Shown piece after piece: positions 37,223 to 48,584 of a DNA stretch of 64,000 nucleotides. The position numbers were made by a program, and so were the translations under genes. Numbering within the stretch: position 1 is the stretch's first letter; each line of letters begins with the position of its first letter. Source of the DNA: Saksenaea vasiformis B4078 (Eukaryota > Mucoromycota > Mucoromycetes > Mucorales > Saksenaeaceae); the NCBI GenBank assembly GCA_000697055.1, contig JNDT01002236.1, forward strand, positions 372,001 to 436,000. The letters are read 5' to 3'. Under the pieces are notes generated by a model, which worked only from the letters and a program-made list of their open reading frames with translations, had not been told where the DNA came from and searched no databases.

Positions 37223-38029
37223 ATGTCCTCAGCCAAGATGGAAACAAACCCACGCGGCATTCCTCAATCGCCTTTTGTTGTATGTTTTCTATCTATTCAG
37301 CATCATCAGTTGAGATATTTATCTGTGACATGGAATAGGAGCGCGTCGAGGATTTCGTGTCTGAAGCTGAACCAGTTGAAGTTGTGTTGAAAAAGTTCCA
37401 GGAGGCTATCAGGTAAAAGCACCGTTGCATTCTATTTTTGCTAAGTTTGTAGCAAGTACAAGTTTATGGAAATCAACTTGCTGCAGCGTCGCAAAGTACT
37501 GGAGGAGAAGATACCCGAAATTGAGAAAACCATTGCCATGGTTAACTACTTGATTGAACAAAAGGATGCCGATGAACCCGTTCGCGCCGATTTTGAACTA
37601 AACGACACTCTCTATGCACAGGCCAAGTTGGAAGCTTCAGGAACGGTGTACCTGTGGCTCGGTGTAAGTGTGGAAGAGCTGTTTTTTGGAGGAACTAGAC
37701 CTGATAACCTATTTGGATAAATCAGGCCAACGTCATGTTGGAATACAGTTTTGACGAAGCTAAGGAGCTGCTGGAATCCAAATTGGGTACAGCAAAGACT
37801 TCGTTGAAGAACACGATCGAAGATCTTGAATTTTTGAGATCTCAGATCACCACTATGGAAGTCAGTATCCTTTTTTGTTGTACGAACTGCAAGAATGGGC
37901 AGAACATCGTTTATTTCTATTGTCTCTTGACTCGCATGCTATTTCTTCTATTCTGTAGATACGGCACGTGTATACAACTGGGATGTCAAGCAACGGCGAA
38001 TTGCCCGAGCACAAGCAGCAACAGCATAA
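37223..38029 (+). CDS. PAC10: Prefoldin subunit 3 (VBP1/Pac10)
   Basis: Five exons: 37223-37279, 37339-37412, 37453-37663, 37726-37864, 37959-38029; 183 residues, as expected for this alpha-type prefoldin. The N-terminal NPRGIPQSPFVERVEDFV, the first coiled coil (VLKKFQEAISKYKFMEINLLQRRKVLEEKIPEIEKTI), the beta hairpins ELNDTLYAQAKLEASGTVYLWLGANVMLEY with SFDEAKELLESKL, and the second coiled coil ending in TARVYNWDVKQRR are all clear. It is one of six subunits of the jellyfish-shaped cytosolic co-chaperone that hands nascent actin and tubulin to the CCT chaperonin. Intron 4 uses a GTATCC donor, which alone gives VNTARVYNW in frame. An in-frame Met 20 codons upstream (37163) is less likely. 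Confidence 0.92.
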
Positions 38030-40188
38030 TTCATCCGCTTTTTCTTGTTTGCATCTTTTCCACAACAAAAAAAATATTATTGTTCGTTTAAGGAAGCTGG
38101 GCTACCGAGATAATGGTATGGTTTAGTGGTGTGGGGATGTAGTCTTAGCACTATCGCTGTTTCTTTTGCTGACAATTTTGTGCGCCTGGAAATGTCCCTA
38201 TTAGTCAACGTCAGTACTTCTCAAGCGTTGCAAATTGGCCTGTAAAGACATTGATAGATTGGAAGATGATAAAAGGATGGCAATGAGGAACATGGATCAT
38301 AAATTTCTACTTTCAAACTGTTTGGAGATAGCTTTAAACGGGTATTCGCAGCTACCATTGCTTCACTGTAATCGGTATTTGTGCGGCTCGAGGATCGTTC
38401 CACACTCGCAGATAGGAGCTTTTTCCATTGACTTCAACTGAATAAGGTTCTTATACAACCGATAATTTGAACTGCTGGCCCTTTTGATGGAAGCGAAACG
38501 TGGGTCGTTTTTCTTTGTCGAAGTCAGCGTCACATTATCGTCTGTGTACGTCTTGAGCACACGATTGCAGATATCATTCGTGGGTTTAACACCTTTCATT
38601 GATAGGCGAGTTTATATTAGAACTTACGGGATGTACTTGCTACTACCGGTATCGATGATAATCGCATAAAATTTGTGTCTCCAGGAACCAAACTTACGGT
38701 TATATGAGGAAAATGTAGTAGCGTCTCACTTTTCCGAAGACCAAACGTAAACCCTTGATAGTGTAAGTTCCCTTTCAATAAAATACCGTAGAAAAATCAG
38801 GCTTCGTAAACTTTAAGGAATACAGTGGTGTAATCCAACTGAATAGTTAAACGCGTGATTTACTGTAATGTGAGGTAACAGTTGAAAGCTGACGTTATGC
38901 GTCTGAAAGCGTTGCTCGGCATGGACCGACAGAACTAATTGTGGATAGCATGTGATAATTGGTTTCTTAGTCCCGAGAACCACGACGTGTTTTCACAAAA
39001 GCATACGTAGTCATGAGACATACAAACTTTTCCCTGCAGTAGGGTAGCATAGTAAAAATGCCTGACAACTTCTGAATGGAGGCACAATAGAACTATCTAA
39101 CATCCTCAAGGAATAGTTAATATTTCCTCGATCAGTGCTGCCAATTCAAAGCTAGTCAAATGGGATGTTCTAGTTATGATTAAAAAGCATTTGCTGTGCA
39201 AATGTTACTAATCATATAAAGAGCTATACTGCTGAACAAACTGTAGCTCTATCAATCTACTACTGTTCATTGGAAGTTCTCATCTCGCAATATATGGCTT
39301 TGCAGTGTCACCTACCGTAGCCAAGAAATGCTCTTTTTCAGTAATTCTCTTCATATGTTTTGTACGCTGCATAGACCAAGAACCAGGATAGAAGGAGCGA
39401 GAACTGTGAAAATGAAAAAAGAAATCATCGCTGTTGGTGAAGAGTTGCAGATTTCGGTTATCACAAAATTCTTCCAACCTTAAGAAAGGCAATGGCCTAG
39501 CGGTCTATTTTGTCGAAATGCTAAGAGACCATCTTTGTTCATGTTTCAAATGGTCACGGCTTTTGACAGTGATTTGCAGTAACGAAACGAAATCGTGATC
39601 ACTGATCCAAGACAACCCGCCTTCCTTCACGGAACAAACGAGCACCTTTGTTCGCATAGTTTAATAGACCACCCTTAATTTCGATGTTCTGATGCATAGT
39701 ATACCTTCGGTAGTTCCCAAAAGGTGATGTTCATGATGCTTGAACCCTTGACTTGGAACAACAAGGGTTTCTTGTACAAAATCCAAAACTCACTGTTGGG
39801 ACACAAGTTGTCTAGGAGGAAAAAGAAAGAGTTTTTTATAGGACGCAGAGTCGCTTAAGATGCGCAACGGTTGCTTATTCTAAGGTCTCAGTTGCTTTCG
39901 TAACAGTCAATTAGTAGCGGAAAAGAAAACATTGAATCCCTGCGTCTATCCAGGGATTAGGTTTATTTTTCTCGAACTGATTTGTCGTTTCTTTTCAAGT
40001 GGCTGTATTTTATCACCTATGAGAAATAAGATGCAGAAAAAAAAAGATGATTTATGTAGTTTGTAATCCCTCCCCCTTTTATATGCTAGTATTATTGTTA
40101 CGAATCATTTTAATTTACATTTACTCTGATATATATATATATATATATATTATGCGGTTCAGAGTTTGATCTTTTAAGAGAAGGGGTT
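38030..40188. other. Gene-free interval between prefoldin 3 and the F-box gene
   Basis: About 2.1 kb. Overlapping short frames at 38235-38599 on both strands show no recognisable domain. An (AT)n microsatellite occupies about 40129-40150. The F-box 3' UTR lies at the right end. Confidence 0.4.
40129..40150. repeat. (AT)n microsatellite
   Basis: Eleven AT dinucleotides in a row, about 40 bp past the F-box gene stop codon. Confidence 0.9.
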
Positions 40189-40974
40189 CTAAATGAGTGG
40201 TGCTGCTGCTGCTGTTGTACTGCGCTGAATCATCAGATCTTCAATTCTTTTGTGTCGGATATCAAACGTGTCCTTCTTTTCGAGATCAAACCCCGCGGCG
40301 GCTGATGGTAGAAGAAGTACATGCTCCAGCGTAGGGCAGATGTCAAGTAATTCAACTACATTAGTACGTGACCACGTGCGCCGCGTTGCTAATGTGAGTG
40401 ACCGGAGTGAAAAAGATTTTCTGTCCTTGGTTTTCTTTCTTTTGAGTTCTTTAAGTAGTGACGGTGCATGAATATGGATTTGACATCCTAAAACGATTTC
40501 GGATAAAGCCGAAGACTCCGCAAGAAGGTTGGCCAATGTGCCAGCATGAATTGCAACAAAGTTTGTTTGGTGGAATGCACCTATCAGTTGTAATCGCCTT
40601 AGTCGAGGAGAAGTATATTTGAAGGCATGGTCAGATAAGGTGCTCCAACCGCATATCGTAAGTTCTTCAAGTTGAGGACATTGTTTTAAGAGAAAGCGTA
40701 CGATGCTGTCACGTACACCCCAAATTCGAATGGAGCGAATGAAGCTGCGATGTGGACTAATGATTTGTTGGAGCTCAGTTAGTTGCCATAAAGGTAGCTG
40801 ATGGTCTGCGGCTGAGTTGGGGTGCAGTTCCAAGTGGTGCCACAGTGCCGGATGATCACATAAAGTACGTAGTTTTCTGGAGACAAGACGTGTGATTGCA
40901 AGGTCCCGACAAGTAAGTAAAGAGAGGATGTACCATAATAATTCATTAGGTAAGTTATGGAGAGGACAGGACAT
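40189..40974 (-). CDS. F-box protein
   Basis: Single exon, 261 residues from the Met at 40974. The first 45 residues are an F-box: CPLHNLPNELLWYILSLLTC, RDLAITRLVSRKLRTLCDHPALWHHLEL. It is followed by Leu-rich, irregular repeats (IRSIRIWG, QLEELTICGW, RLRRLQLIG, LSEIVLG, SLRSLTLA, TLEHVLLLP) that suggest an LRR-like substrate-binding half. F-box proteins recruit targets to the SCF ubiquitin ligase through Skp1. The target is unknown. The tail has an Ala run just before the stop. An in-frame Met 45 codons upstream (41109) would add a hydrophobic leader and is rejected as start. The gene lies 235 bp downstream of, and on the same strand as, SSL1. Confidence 0.85.
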   Translation of the reverse strand: MSCPLHNLPNELLWYILSLLTCRDLAITRLVSRKLRTLCDHPALWHHLELHPNSAADHQLPLWQLTELQQIISPHRSFIRSIRIWGVRDSIVRFLLKQCPQLEELTICGWSTLSDHAFKYTSPRLRRLQLIGAFHQTNFVAIHAGTLANLLAESSALSEIVLGCQIHIHAPSLLKELKRKKTKDRKSFSLRSLTLATRRTWSRTNVVELLDICPTLEHVLLLPSAAAGFDLEKKDTFDIRHKRIEDLMIQRSTTAAAAPLI

Positions 40975-41208
40975 ATTCCAAACAGAAAGGGAAAAAAAAA
41001 CAAATTCATCGAATGTTGGAACAAAAAATCGCTGTTTATATTTACATGCAGAAAAAAAAAAATACGCGGACCAGGCCGAAGCGTGCAAGGGTCTAAGTAA
41101 AATGAGCATGGTGTTGATTGGTTTTACATGTCATTTGTGTCATCCTCACCCAGGACTTGCCCAAAACACGATACATCATTCCATAACGCCAAGCCAACAT
41201 ATGTAATA

Positions 41209-42641
41209 TCATGTTTTTTTCATTCCATTACTCCAACAGCCTGGACAATTATGGAGGACTTCATGAACAAAGATATCACAATCCATGCAGAATTCTTGAT
41301 GACATTTCGGGCATGAGAATTGACCTGACACATCCGTCTTATCAAACGGTACAAGACATGAAAAACAATGTGATGTATGTCCACTAATGAAAAATAAACA
41401 TGAATTCCCTCCACACTATTTGCACATACCTGCTTCTGACTTCATCAAAATTATCCACAGGAAACAAGTGATGATAGGATCGCGCCAAATGCGGTGACGA
41501 GACCAGCGTCAATCCGCACACATCACAGTCGCTTGGTAGCTCACATATCTTGGATCGGCATCGGGGACAGATATATCCGCCTACAGTTAATTTGGAATGA
41601 CTAAGAAAAGATATCAATTGCTTTTCTAATCACCCTGGACCGGAACCAAAAAACTAAAATAAAATTACCATACGCAAAATGTCGCATGCTCTTCCGCCTG
41701 TCGTCTCGGAAAACCCATAGTAACTAAATTCGATGTATTTTTGTTTGGTGCAACTGCAGGCGGAGGAATTACTTCAAAGAGCAAATCCTTGTAGTGGGAT
41801 TCGTTCAAAATCACGCCATAGGTGCCTAGTCGCATTTGTCAGTATTTTAGGGATCCTTCCTTTCTATGTTACCTTTTGTCGCCTGACTGAGTACGCGGCA
41901 TATCTGCACTTCGGCAGCGAGACCCACAACGTTAACGCGAACCATTTCCTTTTTTAACAGATCGATCGTATCATGAATGTCTGATGGATCACATGTTGTC
42001 AGAGAACCGAACACCAGTAATATCTCCTTGGATCCGTGACTGGGTACACCTAACATGCTCGACCTAGCCAACTGTAGCGCGTTCTGTAAAGAAGGTTCAC
42101 CACTTGTCTCGGTATTTTTTTTAGATTTTAAGGCGCGTATATGGTCGGTAGGATTTCCACTGAGCTCGGTCAATTTCTCGGCGATGCCATCACGGGTCAC
42201 AATAATACCAAGTTGTGAAATGGGATTTTGATCAAAATATTCAATCACAAATTGTTGAGCATATGTTAATGTCAGTTCCACGCGACTGGGTCTTAGATCT
42301 TTCTCATTCATCGCTTCAGACAGATCAAGAATGAGAAACAGATGGCGAATGATACCGCGTTGAATGATCGCTGTGTCTTTTAAAAGTCTACATTCCTTAG
42401 ATTAATACCCAGATCTGAATACACTGTACAAAATAATAACTCACCTTCGCCGCTTTCGTTGCTGTTGTAAATGAGCAACAACGCTACTCAAACGACCTTC
42501 GGCATCTTCTTGCAACACATCCCAACTTCGTTTGTACTCCTCCTCCCACGAGTAACCAGCCTTGCCAGTATCCTCGTCTTGATTCGTATCAAAGGTATCA
42601 TCGATGTCGATATATTCATCATCCAAAGGCCTGCGAGACAT
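41209..42641 (-). CDS. SSL1: TFIIH core subunit Ssl1/p44
   Basis: Five exons: 42641-42445, 42387-41873, 41825-41669, 41600-41430, 41383-41209; 404 residues. An acidic N-terminus with [21 protein letters not shown] leads to a von Willebrand A-like domain ([46 protein letters not shown]), then [15 protein letters not shown], a four-Cys zinc site ([17 protein letters not shown]) and a C-terminal C4C4 RING-like zinc domain ([29 protein letters not shown]). In TFIIH, Ssl1 binds and stimulates the Rad3/XPD helicase and is needed for transcription initiation and nucleotide excision repair. Every domain of the family is present. All four introns are about 42-70 nt. Confidence 0.95.
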
Positions 42642-43034
42642 GGCTGGACATGAGGATATGTCGCTGCGAGAAGAGACAAATGCCGGGTTTTTTGGTGGAG
42701 ATTAAAAGGAGTCGCCTTCGGACACCCATAACATAGTCACGGGAAATTCCATCATCAGCCTGCTTTTGCCCACTGTAAGTCATGGGAACCCTATGATGCA
42801 CTATACGCAGAGAGATCAGACATATACTGGACACTTGAGAAACATACCCTTATTCAGTGACGCATGGTTTTTGTAAAATATATCCAGTATAGGATTGACT
42901 GGTGTAAAAGCTTGTTCGAAGTGTAAATGGTTTGCGGAAAAAGCATAACGATTCAGATCTCTTAGGGACCATAGCACTGCGGACCGTAACTGACCCGATC
43001 ATCCACAAAGTACATTGCCTAGCTGAGTATTTTA
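42642..43034. promoter_or_regulatory. SSL1 upstream region
   Basis: About 390 bp between the SSL1 start and element fragment E2. It should contain the SSL1 promoter on the - strand. Short open frames here have no recognisable features. Confidence 0.35.
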
Positions 43035-43285
43035 CCGTATTATCCACGGTGATACCAGCAATTGGACCACAAGAAAGCAGTCGTCCATGTCATAGATACG
43101 ACATTTGTCAGAATATAAGCCAAATGTTAATCAGCCAAAATCAATAAAGATTTGCCGACCGATCATAACTTTTCTGAAGCCTATATGCCATACTGTAGTC
43201 CAATGTATATATAAAAAGAAGTACAATGAAATATCTGTTTGTGGAATAATCAACGAGGAGACACTTATCACAAAACGTTGTCTTT
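43035..43285 (+). mobile_element. Decayed element fragment E2 (inverted relative to E1)
   Basis: The inverted homologue of 36570-36825. On the + strand it retains DLPTDHNFSEAY and KKYNEISVCGIINEETLITK, matching the E1 frame (DLPTHDSFSEAY, KKHNEISRCGIKNEK) but with stop codons in between. Preservation of the amino-acid pattern across two diverged copies argues for a once-coding element. Confidence 0.5.
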
Positions 43286-43439
43286 GATCATCTCTCATGA
43301 TATGCGTCTGTCAAGGAAAGGGAAATGAAAAGCATGCTTAACGTTCAACTTGATTCACCTTTTGCTGGCTTTATCGTAAGTCTATTTGCCGCAGATATAG
43401 TTTACAGCTATCAATTATGTTATCAAAAGACGACTCAAG

Positions 43440-44347
43440 CAACGAATACTTAACTTTTATAAGGAATACAGAAGTACTGTAGCACGTGAACTTGTCACTT
43501 TCCGTCTTCCTTACCATTTTGAACAGCCCTTCATTTATAAACAATATACTGGTTTCTATTTTGTTCTTGCAAAAGAAGCAATACTTACACCTTGAAAGGT
43601 GATGGGGCGGTGGAAAGAAAGAAAGGAAATATGTGAAATGTTCTGCTTTTCATTGTCAAAAAAAAAAAAAGGTTTCAGAAGGCAAGTATTGAGCACAGGC
43701 AAAGCAGTAATGCAATCAGCTGTCAGGCGATTTGATTATGCTGGATTCTGATGAAATACTTTAGACAAGATCCTTGCCTGGTATTCGTAGGACTTCAAGG
43801 AAAAAGGGGCAGATAAATCATTTGAGGCGGTTGGACATCTTCATTTCGTTCAATATCTGTCTATTGGCCATTGTTCAGTCTTTTTGGAACGAAGAAATAT
43901 TTAATCAACATTCATCTCTCTGATAGATGCACGATGCTATCTTGCGAGATACTCCAGCGGCGCCTCTGTGTTTTGTTTTGTGTAATGTCTCTGATTTAGA
44001 GATGCGGCATAATCGATGTTCTAATATGGACGATCTCACTGTAAATAAAAATACGGTAATATAGAAGGAATACAGAAGAACAAGGCGAATCGGTTGGTTT
44101 CAGTCTTCTAGATCATCTTTCATAATCATTTATTTAGAAACAATAGATTAGTTTATATTGCGTTCTTGCTAGGAAGTAGCACTTATCCTCCAAAATGTGA
44201 TGGCAGGAGAGGAAAAAAGCGTCTGAAGCCCCACTTTTTGTTGTCGCAGGAAAGAAAGAAAACGATTCGAATGGAGCTTTTGGGCGTCCAAAGAGAACTA
44301 GCTTCTTGGATGTCCGAAGTAAAATCAAGTTAAAAAAATCGAATTCG
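43440..44347. repeat. Two diverged direct repeats about 600 bp apart
   Basis: 43455-43620 and 44055-44220 share AAGGAATACAGAAG, then AAACAATA(T/G)A ... TTCTTGC(A/T)A(A/G)(A/G)A and TGTGATGG/GGTGATGG in the same order and spacing. I infer an old tandem duplication or two remnants of one repeat. No gene supported. Confidence 0.35.
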
Positions 44348-44752
44348 CACTATGGGAAAAAGCATAACATGAATCTCACAGAAATCTAACAGAAATCTAA
44401 AGTCAGAATATAACGCAAATCTAACAATTTTCGGATGATGTTAGATCTGTGTTATATTTTGATCTCAGATTTCTGCTAGATTTTTGTTAGATTTAAAGAA
44501 AAGGGCAGGTCTCTTTGTCCATACACGTGTTCTACAATTGTATTCATTATCTGTTTATTGAAACCATATTCATACTTGTTTTCTTTCACTTTCTTTATCA
44601 TTAGACGTATAGCAGAATTACGTTAGATTTACGTTAGATTTGTGTCATACATATTACACCGTTTATAATGTGTTATATTCTGTTATATTGTGTTATACAA
44701 ATTAAATTCATGTTAGATTTACGTCAAGCGTCATAATTCTTTTCCCGTAGTG
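44348..44752. mobile_element. Non-autonomous fold-back element (MITE) with CACTA-type ends
   Basis: A 405-bp element without coding capacity. The left end CACTATGGGAAAAAGCAT and the right end, read inverted, CACTACGGGAAAAGAATTAT form imperfect terminal inverted repeats. The 4-bp direct flank TTCG is present on both sides (44344-44347 and 44753-44756), a possible target duplication. The interior is built from (T)GTTAGATTT/AAATCTAAC units in both orientations, so about 44390-44500 folds on itself (AATCTAACAGAAATCTAAAG pairs with its near complement). CACTA ends suggest the En/Spm-like superfamily, but those usually make 3-bp duplications, so assignment is tentative. Confidence 0.65.
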
Positions 44753-46289
44753 TTCGTTGGCCAATCGTAACGGAAGAGCGAAGGAAGATAGAAGTGGATG
44801 GGCAATATCTTTGAAGCAGTTCCGCGATAGTCTCCTAAGCGCCACGATGATATTAAATGTACGGTATCAGTGAAATTACTATATAATTTCGCGGCAGTCT
44901 TAAATTACTTTGCGCTGGAAAGCAGCTCTTTACGCGTTGATTCAGTCGAGTTTTTTGCTCGTCTGTACATTATTTTCCATCCACGGCAGCCCAAGCCGAT
45001 GTAAGTGGAGCACGGGTTTATTGTCAATTCATGGACTAATAACTGTATGTCCACTGTGTCATTACCACAGGCCTGGCTCTTCACGAAGGCAAAATTGATA
45101 CATGTCAACCGTAAAGAGCAATTTATGCTGGATAGTTTTGCTTGGCAAGGTGTTTATAATGGTTTCTGTATGACATGTATTTTACAAAATTCTCTGTATG
45201 TACCTCTTCAAAATTAATCAGTTATTCAGAAGATCAACGAATTTATACACGACACGACTGGCATTTATACACGTAAATGTCTTCCGTTTTCTATTTCCGG
45301 ATTATTGGCCGTGTCCGGTCCACGCTGGATAATGGTAATCTAATCTTTTTTGACTGTCATGCTTGGCAGACTTCTTCGTCTAAGCCCAACCGATGATATC
45401 TCTAGAACAAAATGACTTGATCCAATGTCTAGTCTCTGTCCGCGCAATTCCTTCGACGTGGCAGATGTTGTTCGATATCCCACAAAAAATGAGTATTGTA
45501 ACACACTCTACAGTAACATCTCAGAAATTGTTTCCATAATTTCCTGGCTAGGTTATTCACAGGTCCTAACCTTCTGCATCCGCTTATGTTTCTCATGCAG
45601 AAGCATATGTAGATATTTTTGACCAGTAAGAAACCTTATATTGTATTGATTGATCTGACGTACTCATCCTGTGCCCAAGCGAGAGAGTAAGTAGAGGTTT
45701 TATTTTTTTTGCAAGAAAATCTAAAGGAGCCAAAGAGCAGCAAGCTTGCAGAACAAGACGGGCTGCCATACATTAACCGCTGTGGTGAAAAACTAGATAG
45801 ACAGACGAGCATAAAGAGATCTATCAGGAGCAACGTTTCCCTTTTCGAAGATGGCTTCATCTGTCAAACGCGCAGATGCGTCGGCACTTGCACAACTTTT
45901 CAAGCCCCCGATAGCAAACCACTCTTCATTGGGAACAGAAAATCAGAGACTTCTTCAACAATATCTTGCCTCCAATTAGAATGCGCCGCGATGCATTGCT
46001 TCTGCATATGCCTGCGATGATGATCTCAAACGGGAGTCTAATGCATGCTGGCTTTAAATTGACATAGGTCGACGTCAAACAGCCCTATGCATATGATTTA
46101 CGCATTGCTAACATGTCAGTCTGTTTGTATCCACTATTCCTTCATGAAGATGGTACGATAGCATAAGAAGATCAAATATCGCAAAATTAAACGGACACTG
46201 GAAAAGAAACCAAGGTGTTGAAATGAATCAGATACTCTTTGTTTTGAGTCTATAATTATGTGAAAGAGTGTTTAGACAAAAAGGTACGC
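44753..46289. other. Repeat-rich interval with a fragment of the spliced-repeat family
   Basis: 44890-45130 matches the 3' half of the spliced-repeat family: CATTATTTTCCATCCACGGC, then an intron-like GTAAGTGGAG ... ACCACAG (45001-45070), then GCCTGGCTCTTCACGAAGGC. The remainder shows no gene. Confidence 0.45.
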
Positions 46290-46720
46290 CTTTCTTTTTT
46301 TTTTTTCTACTCTGTTCTCATTGATGACATACCCCAGTAATGCACTTCAATTGTTCACACATAAAGGGTTACTCGTGTCTTCCTCTGTCATCAGGCTGCT
46401 TGACCTCTTGTCCTGAAACCGTCTCGGTTGTGATGAAATCTATTGCCAAGCATATCATCTCCCATTTCCCAAAGGGGACGTAGGGGACATCGATGCTCCG
46501 TCGCCTATACAGTTGCTACAGTAAACTCGGCCGCTCCCCGGAAGTCGTAGACCCTTTTTTTGCCGCCCCATCGGTTAATGATGCGGGGCAAGCCCCTGTC
46601 AATGAGAAGGAGTACCCTTCGGGAGTAACTAAGATTGCATTCGAAACTATCGGAAATATGAAACGTGAATGAACTTTATGTTGCTTGAACAAGCGTCGCG
46701 GTCATCGAGGATCGAGTTCC
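46290..46720 (+). repeat. Spliced-repeat family copy R2 (diverged)
   Basis: Keeps intron 1 (ACATACCCCA|GTAATG ... CTGTCATCAG, 46336-46394), the core GCTTGACCTCTTGTCCTGAA and ACCGTCTCGGTTGTG, and further on the blocks TACCCTTCGGGAGTAACTAAG and GAAACGTGAATGAAC. The middle is rearranged or replaced: intron 2 is not recognisable. It is the most degraded of the long copies. Confidence 0.55.
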
Positions 46721-47253
46721 CAAAGGCAGCGGTTTTTTGTCGCCTAACTGATGTATTAGTGTAACGCTTGTTCAATTCTTCCTTGGTACAAATTAGGCTT
46801 AATGAATAATACACTCCTTCAAGCCCACTATTAACAACGTTCGATTTTCTGGGCATACATCACTTGTAATCAAAATGGTTGGGGTTGCGAAGTTTCAGGT
46901 TGGTGGGCCCACGAGTTGCACGAGTCTTTCTGTAACAAATCAATATGCTCGGATCTGTAACGGAACGCAGAATCGAAGAAAGAGTGCTTACGACTTATCG
47001 AACGGAATACACCTCCAAGTCAGGTTGAAAAGGTTTCAAAGCGACGGTAGTGACACAATGGACAACCCATTTTAGCCACAGCAACAAAACTTTTGGAGGG
47101 TCAGGAATTGGATATCTTAACGTGGCTTCCAAAGCCTTCAGGGAATAAAAATGTTTACTGTGGTCTACAGAAAATATCTTGGGGTATTTACAAGAACGTC
47201 GAGATAAAACATGGTTGATATGTACATAGTGAGTTCTCTTTCTTCTATCGCTA
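46721..47253. other. Gap between R2 and small basic protein gene
   Basis: No gene supported. The right end should include the 3' UTR of the - strand gene at 47254. Confidence 0.35.
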
Positions 47254-47694
47254 TTATGCCGTTAATAAGGCATTTCGCTTAGTGTTCTCTATTGTCATTT
47301 GCAAACGCTCTTTATCTTCTTCATCGAGTCCTTCGTCTTGTGTACAAATATGGTTCTTTTCCTTTTTTTGGTGGTTCGTAGTCATGTTTGTAAGATAAAG
47401 TGGTCCATGGATGTTGCTGGTGTCGATAGACAGTTTTGGCCGTTGCCTCTTAGTTTTCGGGGAGGGTACAAAGTTGATGGATACTGCGACGATAATAGGC
47501 GAGGTGGGCAACGTTGGTTTTGATACAGACGGTTGGTCGGGGAATAGGCCACTGCGGTCATAGTCTGTTTGGGAGTAGGTGGTAATGACTATCGGCTCAG
47601 CACTAAAGCGTACGTGCAAAGAAGGTGCTCTTTTTCGCTTGCGAGAAGTTGTGGCAAGACAAGATGAAGTGATTCTAGTTGAGGATATGGACAT
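47254..47694 (-). CDS. Small basic protein with an RVxF-like PP1-docking motif, function unknown
   Basis: An uninterrupted 146-residue frame in otherwise stop-rich DNA. The N-terminus is Ser/Thr-rich, followed by a KRKR patch (possible nuclear signal) and LHVRFSAEP, which fits the RVxF docking site for protein phosphatase 1 (x-V-x-F after basic residues). An ITTYSQTDYDRSGLF segment and a Pro-rich PTLPTSPIIVA follow, then a second basic patch (SPKTKRQRPKL) and a charged C-terminus (DEGLDEEDKERLQMTIENTKR). Predicted mostly disordered. I do not recognise a family; the docking function is inference. A longer spliced gene is possible, but no flanking exon was found. Confidence 0.55.
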   Translation of the reverse strand: MSISSTRITSSCLATTSRKRKRAPSLHVRFSAEPIVITTYSQTDYDRSGLFPDQPSVSKPTLPTSPIIVAVSINFVPSPKTKRQRPKLSIDTSNIHGPLYLTNMTTNHQKKEKNHICTQDEGLDEEDKERLQMTIENTKRNALLTA

Positions 47695-48584
47695 GGAAGG
47701 AATGCGAATGAATGATATGAGGAAACGAAGAAAGGAGAAAATGAACAGCCGTCCTATTTATACGAAACAGCTCTTAGTTCCGCAGATAAAAATAGATGTG
47801 TTAAGATCGGCAACTGGTGCCCAAGGATTACACCGTTTTTGGCAATTCAATGATGTCAAGCTAAAAATAACATGAAATTGGAAAACAGCTTGTTGCACAC
47901 TGTTTTTTTTTTGCTCCGTGACCGTGCCTTACTTCTTTTAATCACCGATGCAGCTAATCAAAGTTAATTGCTCTTAAAAAGGTAAAAAAGATTGGTAGAA
48001 AATAATGCAGTGAAGTAGGAAACAGGTTAGACAAATAAACACACTACGTTGAGAAGAACTAATATACAAATAAGTGAACGAGTAAAGCTTTGGTCAACTG
48101 TGCCCAAACGACTCATCGTTGTACGGGAATTTAGCCCAGTTCCGGAGTCGCGCCCGGATTCACTTTAGTGTTCTAAGAAATACAGTTGATTGAAATCGTT
48201 ACTGCCGTATGACCAATGTTTCTAAATCGAACACACCCGTTTATTTGGAGAAAGTGTTTTGAAAGAGATGACGCGTCAATATACAGCATTCGCTCAACTT
48301 TTGGAGTATCCGGAGAACGTACGCATCCTCCCAAGCTGATACTGTGTTCTTATTCATTGTGATGAGAATGACAGCCAAGGCACCCACCAGTGTACCTCTT
48401 GACAATGAAGTGCATCTCTCGTTGATGTAACCAAGTGTCCCGCGACTGGTTCCTGCCATTGTTTCTGTAGATGTTGAATATCGCTTGCGAGCCATGCACC
48501 ACAATGACCGTTCCCACGATTTCTTTTAACAACCTATGCGTGGTTACCGATTATCACCTTCGATTGACTAATGCAACAGCAGTA
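47695..48584. other. Upstream flank of the small basic protein gene
   Basis: About 890 bp. The first few hundred bases are the likely - strand promoter. A poly-T run at 47905-47914 is present. No gene supported. Confidence 0.35.

Noticed and set aside
40974..41109. Upstream Met of the F-box gene as start
   Set aside because: It would add 45 residues of hydrophobic, Phe-rich sequence before the F-box, and it lies close to the SSL1 stop; the Met directly before CPLHNLPNE fits F-box proteins better.
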